Assembly (NCBI GenBank): GCA_964007475.1
Contig: OZ023274.1
Coordinates: 73,853,303-73,917,302, forward strand
Length of the DNA stretch: 64,000 nt
Source: Hybos culiciformis
Lineage: Eukaryota > Arthropoda > Insecta > Diptera > Hybotidae
Reading direction: 5' to 3'
Shown here: piece by piece, positions 41,501 through 54,000 of the stretch
Layout: each line of letters starts with the position of its first letter
Numbering within the stretch: the first letter of the stretch is position 1
Position numbers and translations under genes: made by a program
The notes under the pieces: model-generated
Databases searched by the model: none
Told to the model about the DNA's origin: nothing
The model's input: the letters and a program-made list of their open reading frames with translations, nothing else

Positions 41501-44500
41501 ACTTAAAAAAAGTTTCAGTCTAAAAAATATTTTAATTAGTTTTTTTTTTTGAATTTTTTTTTTTATTTAATAAATATAAGAATAATATGGGTTTAATATA
41601 AATTTGTTTTTTTTTGTTAATAACTTTTGCAAAAACAAAATAACTGAAAGTACACAAATGATCACAGGTTTGGGGTAAAAAAAGCTCAAAAAGTTTTTAA
41701 TTTTTTTTCTTTGTTGTCTTAATAGGACCTTAAAAATTTTTCCTTTATTTAATTTTTGAAAAAAAAAAAAGAAAAATTGTTTTTTCTATCCTTTTTAATT
41801 CACTTCTTAGATCCTTTAAATTAGAAGGACTAAAAAAAATATATTCTTTATAATTGTCTGTTTTTTTTTTTTTTTTTTTAATAACGTTTCGTTTGGATTT
41901 TTGTGTTTTTTTTAATCTTTTTTTAGTATTGGAATTTTAAAAAATTTAATTTTTTTTTTTTACTTTAAATTTTGCACAATAATTTTCTTTTTTTCACTAA
42001 GAAAAAAAAAAAAATTGTAACCAAAATTTTTATATATTTATATATATATGTGTATATAACTTTGAAAAGAACTTTGAAGCTCCTGTATCCGGAATTTTAA
42101 GTATAATTTTCCAAGAGATGCTTTCAACTTCAAAAACGATACCAGACTGTTCAAATTGGAAATTGAAAAAAAATTCATGAAAAAAAAATTCATGAAAAAA
42201 AATAAAAAAATTAAAATGATTTGGTGTGTCTGCTGATTCATCGGTAGATACAGACAACCAGCAACAACAAAAATTATAGTCTTAACAACCACACAAAAAT
42301 AACAACAACCGGCTACATTAACTACACAACATCATTGTGTTGTGTTGCAATCAGATTTTACTTTTTTCATGTTTTAATAATTTTTTTGTTTTTATTTTTA
42401 ACTACAAATTTTGTCGCTTTATGTTTGTTTTTTTTTTGTATTAGCCGGTTGATTTCATATCAAATATTTCCTTTTGTTTTTTTTTTTGTTTTTTATGCTA
42501 CAACATATGTACACAATATAATAATATAAAGATAGAGAAAAAAAAAATTTTGCAGTTTTAGATTATTCTTTCTATTAGTTCTGGTTTCTCTTGTACATTT
42601 AAAAAAAAAAAAACAAAAAAAAATTTTTTAATTTTAAAGTTGTGGTCATTGCTCCAGAAATTTTCATATTTATAATATTATTTATAATGTACATTATATA
42701 AAATGTACCTATTACATACTATATTTATATAGAATTATATAAAAAAAATCTATCTTTTAGATACAGAAATTTTAATCTGTATGGTTCAGTTTTTCATGTT
42801 GTTCGTGAACGTCAAATATATGTATAAAATGATGAGGTGTTAATTAATTTTTTTTTAAGTCATAGGCATTAAAAGTTAAATTGATATAAATGATTAGATT
42901 CACGCTGGGGGATCAAACGATTTTTCATTAAAAGTTATTATTAAGTTGCGAATAATGTATACAGCATATAATTTTTTATTTGATCCTAAAATGTTTTTTT
43001 CAATAATTTTCAATAATTTTAAATTATTTTAATTAACGTTTTTTAACTAGAATTAAATAAAATAGTTTTCATTACACTTTTCGGTATGTTATTTTGTTTT
43101 ATGTTTTGACAAAAATTAGAGTTGTAGCCAGTTCAAGTTTTGACAATCTTATATAGTTTCTTTGCTTATTATCTCATTAAATTTTCTATTCAGACATAAG
43201 ATTGTCATAAGTATGAATATATAAATAATGTGCATTTATACTAAAAACTTTTGACTAATGCCTACTCAACTAAGTTGTGAATGATTTTACAACTTCAAAG
43301 AATTTAATTGCTAAAAAAAAATATATATATATACCTCTACCTATACCGTATCATATAAAATATGTGCTCCAAAATATTGCTAAAATATAGAAACTGCTTT
43401 GTAGTAGTTGAAATTAAAAAAAAAATTAAATTTCGCAAAAATATTTGCAAAAACGTATCTAAAAGATAGTTTGTGGTTTCGTTGTAGCTAGTCATGGTCT
43501 GTTGAATGATGAAATAGATTTTTCAACGTAAAAGTCGCGTGAGATGTCTTATTTTCTCCACATAAAATAAATGTATATAAAAATTAAGTTCTTCGTTTTT
43601 GTTGTTTTTTTCTTTCTATTTTTTTTTTTTTTTGTTTTTTGTTAACAACACTATCGTTCACGAATTAGATACAATTTGGTATTAGTTCTTTCATTTTTTG
43701 GTTTTATTATTTTTTTTTCTAGGGTAATGTTGATGGAATTAAAGCATTTATAAATCTTTAACGTACTAAGCACATTTTTGTAATTTCTTAAAATAATAGG
43801 GAACTGAAACGAATATATTATTGGAAAGATAAATTAATATGTTTGTAACATTGTATTTGTTTTTTTTTTTTTTTTTTTTGGCTTAAAATCAATAAAATAA
43901 TTTAATTTTAGAAAATTATGTAAATATTTTTCTGTGTATACAGTGCAACATAATTATTATATTTTTCCCGCATATTAATAAGGGTCAAAGTTACTACGCT
44001 TCACTTCAAAAATAAAAACAAAACAAAAAAAAAAAATAGAAAAACACAAACAAACCCCATTGTTATAATGTTAATAATAATGATTTTCTTAATGAGTTTG
44101 TCATAAAATGAAAATATAGTACTGTAGAAAATTATTGAACGCACATTGATTAAAATGATTAGATTTTGATAATTCCATATATATATGTAGTCTACAACTA
44201 GTTTTGAAGGGTGAAAGTCTAGCCTTATATCAGATACAATTAAAAAATAATAAATTAAGTTAAATCAAAATATTTTCATAAGAAAATATATATTTATTTT
44301 TGTTTTATATATATTCAGAAAAAATTAAAATAAATTACTTAGGACATTTTCTATTTGTACAAAATTTTTACTTAATTACAATAAGAAATTTTATTTCTTA
44401 ATTTAAATATGCATAGAGGGGAGAAATTTTCTATGCGCGTAAAAAATTTTAAAAATTTATTAAAAGATTTTGGAAAACTATGATTAGTCATTTGTTATAA

Positions 44501-47500
44501 TACAGGCTGTTACAGATACAAAAAGTACTGTTGTTATATAGAATAATTATAAGCTAAAAATGTATGCATTTCTAAAAATATAAGCTAAAAATGTATGCAT
44601 TCTGAATTTTGAAAATCTGATAGTGCGATATAGATTTTTTGAATGTGGAATTTTTCACACAATGTTCTTTAAAACAATTAACTGGCTTTTATAATAAGTT
44701 TTTAGTATTTGTTACCCTTGTTGGAATTTCTCAATTCATAATAATTTGAAAATCATTAGAAAATTTTAAGAAAAAATTGAAAAAAAAAAAACAATAAAAT
44801 TTATATTGTATGATTTTGTTTTCACTCAATAAAAAAACAATTTTTTTTTATGTTAAGAAAAAATTGGGACTGAAATAAATAGATTATTTTTTTTTTTGCA
44901 AATTTTAAATTTATTGAAAAAATAATTTTTTTGAAATTTATTTGAGTATTCTTGCGTTAATAAATATTGTATCTGGGATAAAAACACACCAAATTTGGAA
45001 AATAAATTTTCATATATGGTTGGTTCTATATTTTCTTTTAGAATTTTCATTTAAAATGAAACATAGTACTTTTTTTGTTTACTTTAATTGAATTTATTTT
45101 ATTTACAAATCGTAAATTTCTTTCTTTTTTATTTTGTTGTTGTACATAATGTATACAATATACTACGTAGTATTTATACTTATATAAGTTAATAACATAT
45201 AATAATAATATATAAGTCCAAGTGAATATATGAGTTTTTTTTTTGGTTTTGTTTGACACTATACGGCTGGTATTTATCTCCCCCTTATTTTAGATTTTAT
45301 ATAAAAATTTATTTTTTCTATCGTCTAATCATTAAGCCAGTCACGTTATTATATTAATATACTGTAAAGCTAAGATATTGAATAGGTAGCTAGTATTAAT
45401 TTTTGTTTAAACTTTGGTTGTCGAAGCAAGATGGAACATACTATGTATTGACATAATATGACAACAATTTTCAAGACACTGGTATAATATGGATTTGATA
45501 CCAAAATTCGTACTTTTATTAGGCCAGTCTCAGATTGGCTGGAAAATTGTTTTGCTCTGACTTAAAAGTTTTTTATGATCAAAATCAATGAACAAAATAA
45601 AAATGTTAATTAATAATAAGGTTTTCTTTTTCTTTTTTTTTTTTAATGTAATGAGTTCAGTTTTTTATTTTTTTATTTTTTTTTTGAATAATGATTTTTC
45701 ATTGTAGCTTTCTATATTTACACGCAACATTATATATTTTATTGGCCTTCTTACCACGTTTACATAAATTCTGCAAACAATTCGAATATTATTAATATAC
45801 AAAATGTTTTTTTTTTCGTTCCCTTTCTTTTTATTGTCGTATATTATTTTATATTGATATTTAACATAGTAGGTATATATACAAAAAAAAAAGTCTTGAT
45901 TTTTTTTCTTTATTTGAACATTTTCCAGAAAAAGTTTACCATTACCAAAAATAAATATGCTGTATTTCGTTTTGAATTTAATTTTTTTTTATTTTATATA
46001 TATTTCTAAGTAGGGTAATAAATAAGAATTTTCAGTCTACATTAAATATTGGTGTGAGCAATTTGAAACGAGAATTTATACTATATATGTATGAAGGTAT
46101 ACTTTTGTCTAGAATTTAGCACACAAATATTATTGTGTATATCTACGAATTTTTTGTACAAAAAAACACTATCCGCGTTTCTAAGTCCTGGCAAAATTCC
46201 AGAGAATGTAACGATCTATCTAACTTATTGCTAATAGGGAAAAAAATACAAGTTTCTAATGATAAATTTAGTATCGATATATTTTGTGATAACTTCATCA
46301 GGAATAAATTTTCTACATAACTACAACAAGGGTAAAGTTCAAGCAATATAAAACAAAATTAATATATTTTTTTAAAACAATATTTATTCAACAATTTTTT
46401 GCAAATTACTGTTCAGTTATAAAACTAATTAAAATAGCCCACAATTAGTGTTCAAACCCTAAAAAAAAAAAACATTTTTTATGCAAAACATATGAATTTC
46501 TTGTTTTTTATGTTAAATACATAAAAATTAACAAAAAAAAAAAAAAAAGGGAATAATCTAAAAATAATTAACGATAGTTCTTTTTCTTTCATTCTTTTTA
46601 TTTTCAGTTTTTGTTTTTTTTTTTTATGTTGTAATGAAGTTCGGGTTCGATGTTTCCTGACTTCTTATGTACACATTTTTAAGTACTTTAAAGTTTTTTT
46701 CTTTATTTTGTGTAATGTATTTTTAGGTATTTTTTTTTTTTATTTCGATAAATTTTCACTTCGTGCTATAATTGGAATTGGAAATGAAATGCTAAAATGT
46801 GTTAAAAAATAAAAGTATAACTGTATATAACTCTGTATATAATATAATATAATATGTATAAAAATGACTCATGGGGAAAGTGTTTCTGGATTGCGTTCAA
46901 TAATATAATATGTATGTATACGCTGCTGCTGTTAAGTAATTTTTTTTTTGTAAGGGAATAATATAACATTAAAAATAAATAAAGGCGAATTTTCCTTTGC
47001 ATGCATGCAATTTAAGGGATCGAATTTAGTTGGACTTTATAATTTTTTTTATGTTAGTCTCGTTATAATTTTTTTTTGTTTCTTATAGTTGATGTTGAGT
47101 AGTTAATTTTTTCTTTTTTATCCTAGATGAGGTCACCATAAATATAATTTTTTTTTGTTATTTTTGCACTATTATTGCATTGATTTATGGCAGAATACTG
47201 AAAAAATTTTAATTTTTGGGGTTGGATGGAGGAACAATTTTAATACAATTAAATTTAATTTTTGAATAAAGGGGTTTTTTTTTGGATGACTGGAATAATA
47301 GGGAACTTTGATTGTTTGAATAAGGATAATTATGGAATGGAGTTTAACTCTGAAGAACTTTCAAAGAAGTTTATTCGTTAAAGGAGATTAGTTTTGTTTG
47401 TTATAAAACTATATATTTTAGACAATTATTGAATACAAACAAAAGTAATTCTAAGATTTTATATTTTCCCAATTTTAACTCAAATGTCATTAATATTAAA

Positions 47501-48510
47501 ATAACACTTAAACACAAAAATTCTTTTTTTCTAACTTTGTTTGTTTAAAATGTTAAGTGATATGGAAGATAGTATCTAATTGATTATGCAGGATTATATT
47601 ACAATATTTTATACAAAAAAAAAAAAAAAAACTTGGAAAAAAAAAAAAGAAAATATAAAAAGTAAAATTTAATGCGAAAGGAAGTTGTATAACATAAAGA
47701 AGTTTACCTTTAAAAAGGATGTAAATATGTTAATTTACATTTAATATGACTAAAGGCTGTAATATACATGTATTTGTTTACCTACCGAATTTTATCACAA
47801 TTAATTTATTTTCATATTGAAAATTAATTAATTTATTGAAATTGGTTCTGCTATAAATTTGATTGGTTATATATTCGAACCTTTTTTTTTTTTTATTATT
47901 ATTATTATTTCCCAAATAGTAAATTAAAGTAATTTTTAAAAGAAAAGAAATGGACAAATTACGTGCTTGAACATTTTAGTTTTTTTTTCAAGTAAGGAAG
48001 AGGGAGTGTAAATATTAAAAATGTAAATTAACATTATATGATCTTGTGTAGTAGTAAAACAAAAGGTTATTGAGACAAATTGACAAATATCAGCATTAGC
48101 TAGCATTAAAATATTATTGAAATTATCATGTTTTGAACATTATGCTATTATTATTATTATCAAAATTTATTGGGGGAATAGAATATGTAATTTTCTGTTG
48201 GAGGACTGTTTATTATAGCTTCGACAGGTTACCAACCATGAATTTCATGGTTTGAAAATAGGCTAGCGAATAGACTTTTATTAAAGTTTGTTTGGTTTGT
48301 GGTTTATTTTGTTTTCTTTCTTTCTTGTGTTTACTTTTTGACACCGACCATTATACGTTTTATTTTTGAAGTTTATACTTCTTTTAACGCGGTGTATGAT
48401 ATAAATGAGTAATTCTGTAGGGGGTAAAAATTTTTTTACTCATTCGAATTTGAGTTAAAAAAAAAAACGACATGCTGTACCGTTTGAATACTCAAAAAAA
48501 ATGAGTCAAC
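35512..48510. other. about 13 kb of AT-rich DNA with no supported gene
   Basis: Homopolymer and TA tracts dominate. Small local duplications occur, for example TATAAGCTAAAAATGTATGCATT-like copies near 44548 and 44579 and a 15-bp repeat with TTCATGAAAAAAAA near 42173-42200. A CAACAAC-rich patch at 42250-42325 resembles insect 5' UTR sequence but has no supported exon. A two-strand open island at 46135-46346 is listed as a finding. Confidence 0.5.
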
Positions 48511-48762
48511 TCAATAATCATTTGTTATTTATAAAAACAAAATAATTTGGCGCGAAAAATTTAAATTCAAATTATTTTTAAAAATCTTTCGTTTACAAAT
48601 TTTTTAAAATTTAAATTTTTTTTCAAATTAGGTAGTTCAATAATCATTTGTCATTTATAAAAACAAAATAATTTAGCACGGAAAATTTAAATTCAAATTA
48701 TTTTTTAAAAATCTTTCGTTTACAAATTATCTAACAACTAAAATTTATTTTTCAAAATAGGT
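48511..48762. repeat. tandem duplication, two copies of a 126-bp unit
   Basis: The first copy starts at 48511 (TCAATAATCATTTGTTATTT) and the second at 48637 (TCAATAATCATTTGTCATTT). Both continue through TATAAAAACAAAATAATTT, then GGCGCGAAAAATTTAAATTC or AGCACGGAAAATTTAAATTC, then AATCTTTCGTTTACAAAT. The second copy leads directly into the 100-bp repeat family, so it may be the left border of the same composite repeat. Confidence 0.75.
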
Positions 48763-49008
48763 AGGTCCGGTGAAATAAAGATTACCTGCCGAAAATTTTT
48801 TGGGCAGTGACCTACGGTTAGGTCGTGCCGGCTCAAAATATGTTAAAAAAAATTTTTTCCTCCGATCAAATAATTAGATTACCTGACCAAAAATTTTGGA
48901 TACGGAGCTACAGTTAGAGTCTTCCCGCCTCAAAATATACCAAAATAATTTTTTTTTTTTAAATAGGTAGCTCGGGTGAGAAATAAAGATTACCTGCCCA
49001 AAAAAAAG
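48758..49008. repeat. left part of an approximately 100-bp tandem repeat family
   Basis: Two and a half units are visible. Each contains ATAGGTAGnnCnGGTGAAAT, AAAGATTACCTG(C/A)CCAAAA, an AGCTAC-like box, GT(C/CT)(G/T)(T/C)CC(C/G)GCTCAAAATAT and a T/A-rich linker (units at 48758, about 48860 and 48962). The last unit stops after ATTACCTGCCCAAAA, where the 12-bp array begins. The same family resumes at 55731 on the far side. Confidence 0.75.
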
Positions 49009-49893
49009 GAAGGAAGTGAGGGCGGCAGTAAGGGCTGAAGAGAGGTCGGAAGGGAGGGCGGAACGGAGTACAGAAGTTAGGGCGGAAGTTAGGGCGGAAG
49101 TTAGGGCGGAAGTGAGGGCGGAAGTTAGGGCGGAAGTGAGGGCGGAAGTGAGGGAGGAAGTGAGGGTGGAAGTGAGGGCGGAAGTGAGGGCGGAAGTGAG
49201 GGCGGAAGTGAGGGCGGAAGTGAGGGCGGAAGTGAGGGCGGAAGTGAGGGCAGAAGTGAGGGCGGAAGTGAGGGCGGAAGTGAGGGCGGAAGTGCGGGCG
49301 GAAGTGAGGGCGGAAGTGAGGGCGGAAGTGAGGGCGTAAGTGAGGGCAGAAATGAGGGCAGAAGTGAGGGCGGAAGTGAGGGCGGAAGTGAGGGCGGAAG
49401 TGAGGGCGGAAGTGAGGGCGGAAGTGAGGGCGGAAGTGAGGGCGGAAGTGAGGGCGGAAGTGAGGGCGGAAGTGAGGTCGGAAGTGAGGGCGGAAGTGAG
49501 GGCGGAAGTGAGGGCGGAAGTGAGGGCGGAAGTGAGGGCGGAAGTGAGGGCGGAAGTGAGGGCGGAAGTGAGGGCGGAAGTGAGGGCAGAAGTGAGGGCA
49601 GAAGTGAGGGCGGAAGTGAGGGCGGAAATGAGGGCAGAAGTGAGGGCGGAAGTGAGGGCGGAAGTGAGGGCGGAAGTGAGGGCGGAAGTGAGGGCGGAAG
49701 TGAGGGCGGAAGTGAGGGCGGAAGTGAGGGCGGAAGTGAGGGCGGAAGTGAGGACGGAAGTGAGGACGGAAGTGAGGACGGAAGTGAGGGCGGAAGTGAG
49801 GTTGGAAGTGAGGACGGAAGGGCGGGCGGAAGTTAGGGCGGAAGTTAGGACAGAAGTTAGGGCGGAAGTTAGGGCGGAAGTAAGGGCGGAAGT
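49009..49893. repeat. 12-bp GC-rich minisatellite, left block
   Basis: About 73 tandem copies of a 12-mer with consensus GGGCGGAAGTGA. The block is two-thirds G+C in a region that is about four-fifths A+T. Units with GTTAGGG instead of GTGAGGG cluster at both edges of this block, while the middle is almost uniform, the pattern expected from homogenisation spreading from the centre. Because 12 is divisible by three and the unit lacks stops in several frames, long spurious open frames arise on both strands (RAEV and FRPH peptide repeats). No gene is implied. Confidence 0.97.
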
Positions 49894-50063
49894 TTAGTTT
49901 GTTCTGTTGTGGGGTTAACAACAAGCTATTCATTTTTTTTATTTTTTTGTTTTGTAAATTTTGGAGAGAATAAATTTTTGTTATTCTATTCTTTTATTTT
50001 TCTTTGCAATATTTGATTTTTTATTTTGCATTGTTATCATCATAAGCAGCGGTTTGTTAAAAA

Positions 50064-51077
50064 ATGCCTTGTGTTTGTGGAGATAGAGTTGAACGCATTA
50101 GTAAAGAGTTGAAGATTAAGTGCGGAGATTGCCATTTATTTTTTCACGCTAAATGTGTGAATTTAGTTGCAAGCGATATAGAATTTTTTAAGAAAAGCAA
50201 TACTCAGTTCCGTTGCGAGAATTGTAATGTTGCTCGTAGAAAGTCATTACGTTTGGGGCCTGTGATCAATAAATCTAATGGTTCATCATCAACTTCAACT
50301 ACTTCAGAACCTTCATCAGTTTCACCGCTTGTCAAGGATTTATCTTCAAATTTAACCCAACCTTCATCTGCTTCGCCAATTGTTACTTTGGAGATTTTGT
50401 ATCAACGTTTGAATGATCTAACTGATGCGAATTTGAATGCTCTAGAACAGATCAATGCGTTAAGAGATGAAAATGCTGAGCTTCGTTTTCAAGTGGACTA
50501 TTTATCAAATAAAGTTCATAGGCTTGAACAAGTTAATGTTAGCAATATAGTTGAATTGATCGGTGTACCAAATTTAAATGTTGATAATTGTAAAGAAGCT
50601 GCTCTGAATGTATTCAACAAGGGCTTGAATGTAAACGTTTCTTCAAATGATATTGAAAAGTGTTTTGTGAAAAATGTTAAATTGAAGAATTCAAATGTTG
50701 ATTCGGTTCCTCGTGCCTCTGGTAATAATTCTAAATCAAATAATAAAAATTTTAATTCTAAATCTTTGGAGGTCATTTGCGTCAAGTTTTCATCAAATTG
50801 TAAGAAGGAAGAGGTTTTAGCCAACAAGAGTAAATTTAAAGATAAACTCAAATCAAACATCTTTGGATCTGAGTATGGTTTAAATAATATTTTCATCAAC
50901 GAGGCTCTTACCCCTTATATGCGAGCATTATTTTCTGCTGCAAAAAAATTTAAGGTCGCTAATGGTTTCAAATATGTATGGTTCAGGAATTCAACAGTTA
51001 GGCTTAGAAAAATTGATGGTGGTAAAGTTTTTTCTGTGACAAGTTTCGAGGATCTGAATAATATTAAAATTATTTAG
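50064..51077 (+). CDS. retrotransposon ORF1p (PHD-like finger, coiled coil, FP25-like domain)
   Basis: 337 residues. The N-terminus has a C4HC3 PHD-type zinc finger: C3/C5, C20/C23, H28/C31, C51/C54. A Ser/Thr/Pro-rich linker follows (about 70-105), then a leucine-heptad coiled coil (about 107-157). The C-terminal domain (about 158-337) has the blocks ELIGVPN, ICVKFSSNCKKEEVL, IFINEALTPYMRALFSAAKK and YVWFRNSTVRLRK, typical of the FP25/transposase-22-like domain found in ORF1 proteins of insect CR1- and Jockey-group elements. The role, from the family, is probably to bind and chaperone element RNA and assist reverse transcription. The first ATG after the 5' UTR was chosen; the finger begins two residues later. 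The gene ends TAG and is followed in the same frame by AGT TAA and the ORF2 ATG. Confidence 0.92.
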   Translation: MPCVCGDRVERISKELKIKCGDCHLFFHAKCVNLVASDIEFFKKSNTQFRCENCNVARRKSLRLGPVINKSNGSSSTSTTSEPSSVSPLVKDLSSNLTQPSSASPIVTLEILYQRLNDLTDANLNALEQINALRDENAELRFQVDYLSNKVHRLEQVNVSNIVELIGVPNLNVDNCKEAALNVFNKGLNVNVSSNDIEKCFVKNVKLKNSNVDSVPRASGNNSKSNNKNFNSKSLEVICVKFSSNCKKEEVLANKSKFKDKLKSNIFGSEYGLNNIFINEALTPYMRALFSAAKKFKVANGFKYVWFRNSTVRLRKIDGGKVFSVTSFEDLNNIKII

Positions 51078-51083
51078 AGTTAA

Positions 51084-54000
51084 ATGTCTTTTTTTGAGTT
51101 AGATTCTGATCCTGGAAATCTTGTTCACAGTAATTTTAATTTATGTAGTTCTAATTGTGAAAGTGTTTTTCAATTAAATGCCAAAGGTGTTCTTGTTTTA
51201 CACCAAAATATTAGATCACTTAGAGGTAATTTTGAACATTTTTTAGTTCATTTGGAAGGTTTTTATCTCAAGCCTCTGATAATTTTTCTATCTGAGACTT
51301 GGATTTTTACTCATGAAGTATCTAATTTTAAAATTCCTGGTTATGATTTTTATGCTTCATGTAATGATACATATTCTGCGGGTGGTGTTGCATGTTTTGT
51401 TAAATCTGATTTTAATTGTGTTTTTAGTTCATGTAATTTTCCTGGTGCTGATGCTTTGATGGTTAAGTGTACGATTGATAACGAGCAATATTGTTTCATA
51501 TGTATTTATCGTTTGCATGGTTTTGCTAACGAAGTTTTTTTGGATAATTTTAGTGAATTGTTGTCTTCTGTACATTCAGGTAATTTAGTTATTTTAGGTG
51601 ATTTTAATATCGATATTCTGGCTGCAAATGTTTTGGTGGATAATTATTTGTTTTTATTGGCATCATTTGGACTTATAAGTTTGATCAACGAAGTTACTCG
51701 TCCTACTTCAGGTTCTTGTTTGGATCATATTTTTTTACGTGTACAAAGGTCATCAGGTATTGATATTGATAGTGGAGTTTTTGATTTTGAAGTCACCGAT
51801 CATTCTATGACAGCTCTTTTATTTAGTTCTTCTGATACGGTGAGTCCAACAATCTCTGACATTTATAAAAGAAGGATAGATTTCAACAAATTAAATAGTT
51901 TACTTCGTTTTGAGTTTTGGTCAGAAGTGTACACTGAGAATGATCCTTCGTTGTTATATGACGGTTTTGTAAATAAACTGAATGAACTTATTTCAGCTTG
52001 TTCTAGTTCAGTGCCTGTACATCGTAAAGTTAAAAGATTGAAACCTTGGATGACCGATAGTTTATTAAATAGCATCAAGATTAAGAATGATTTGAGGAAA
52101 AAGTGTAAGAAGCATCCCCTCTGTTCTAGGCTTAAAAATCGTTTCGCTAGACTAAGTAAAGAAATACGGAATAAAATTTGCGTTTGTAAAAATAACTTTT
52201 TTGTTAGTGAACTAGATCGTAATAGGAATAACATTAAGGGTCAGTGGCGAGTTGTTAATGAAATTTTGAATCGCGGAAGCAGGGATGGTTTTCGGAAGGT
52301 TGATTTGTCGTCTGGTGATCTTCTTGTTTCGGAACCTATTGATGTTGCCAATTTATTTAATTCTTTTTTTACTTCAGCTCCTGCTAATTTGTTACCACAG
52401 GTTCATGGTTCTTGTGCCTGTGTAAATGATTCAACTTTTTGTCCTGACACTTTCAGATTTGAACCTATTACCGCCTCAGAATTACATAAGATTATTAGTT
52501 CGCTGAAAAATTCAAGTTCGTCGGTCGATGATGGTATTTCCGGTTTTATTTTGAAAAGGATTGCTCTTAATATTGTTGATGTTCTGGTTTTTGTTTATAA
52601 TAAATGTGTCCTTGCTGGAATTTTTCCTCAGAACCTGAAAACTGCTGTGGTTCTGCCACTTTTTAAGAAGGGTAACTCTAGCGATATTAATAATTATAGG
52701 CCAATTTCCATTTTGTCACCTTTCTCTAAAATTTTTGAAAAGGCTCTAAAGACAAGATTTTTAGGTTTTCTCAACCGAACCAAATTTTTTAGCGATTGTC
52801 AATTTGGTTTTCGTGAAGGTAAATCTACTGAAGCTGCTTTATTGAATTTTTGTTCAAGAATTAATTCAAGTTTGGATGGAAGATATTCTACGGCGGGTTT
52901 GTTTATCGATATCACTAAGGCTTTTGATATGGTAGACCATTCCATTCTACTTGATAAAATCTATAAAGCTGGCTTTAGGGGTTTTATTTATAATTGGTTT
53001 GAATCTTTTTTAACTTCCAGATCGCAGAAGGTAAGAGTTGGAAGTGTTTTAAGCCAATCTAGACCAATTAAGTTAGGTGTTCCACAAGGATCAGTTCTTG
53101 GTCCTTTGCTTTTCTTGATTTTTGTTGATTCACTTTTTCGTCAGGATTTCAAAGGTAATTTGACAGCGTTTGCTGATGATGTTGCCTTTGCTTATAGTAG
53201 TGTCTGTAGGCAAAGTTTGACTATTGATATTGATCACGATTTGAATTTGCTTAGATGTTGGTTTGGTAAGCATAGGTTGAAAATTAGTGCGAAAACTAAA
53301 ATTATTTTTTTTTCTTTAAATGGTAATGCTAGTAATTTTCCGGATTTTGTTTTTCATGATATTAATTGTTCCAGGGGTTGTTGTAATTTTTCTTCTTCTA
53401 ATATTGGTAATAATAATAGTCATAATTTTCCGACTTGCACCGGTAATTGCTTTACTATAGAATCAGTTAATAAATTTAGGTATCTTGGAGTAATAATTGA
53501 TAACAGAATGAGCTGGTCCGAGCATACTTTACTTCTGAAACAGTATTTTCGCTCCACTCTGCCCAAGTTTTATTTAGCTAGACGTTTTTGTTCATTGAAG
53601 GTGTTGTTAATGATTTATTTTGGTATATTTCAATCACGTTTACAATATGCTATTTGTTGTTGGGGTGGCGCTTATTTTAACAAAATCCTGCCTGTATTTA
53701 TCGCTCAAAAGTGTGCTGTTAGAATTATCTGTGGTAGAAATCGTTTTTCCAGATCTTTTGAACTTTTTAAAACCTTAAATATTTTACCTGTCCGACATTT
53801 GTATTTTATAAAGTGCCTTTCTCATTTCTTTGCAAATAGAGCCGTTGATTTTGTTCCAAACTATTCAATTTATGCCTTGCGTAATGGTTCTAGAGGTTTT
53901 GTCTCTGTACCGACCTTCCGTACTTCACACTACCGGAATTATTATAATGTTGTTGCTCCTCGTTTATATAATAAACTTCCATATTATTTTAAGTGTATCA

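Noticed and set aside
48959..49933. Long minus-strand frame encoding FRPH repeats, plus RAEV-repeat frames on the plus strand (49016-49897, 54851-55676)
   Set aside because: They are direct translations of the 12-bp minisatellite. A 12-base unit without stops is open on both strands, and there is no start context, domain or conserved flank.
50516..50899. 127-codon antisense frame inside ORF1, and a similar one inside ORF2 (51863-52234)
   Set aside because: Shadows of the coding strand, which carries clear domains and catalytic motifs.
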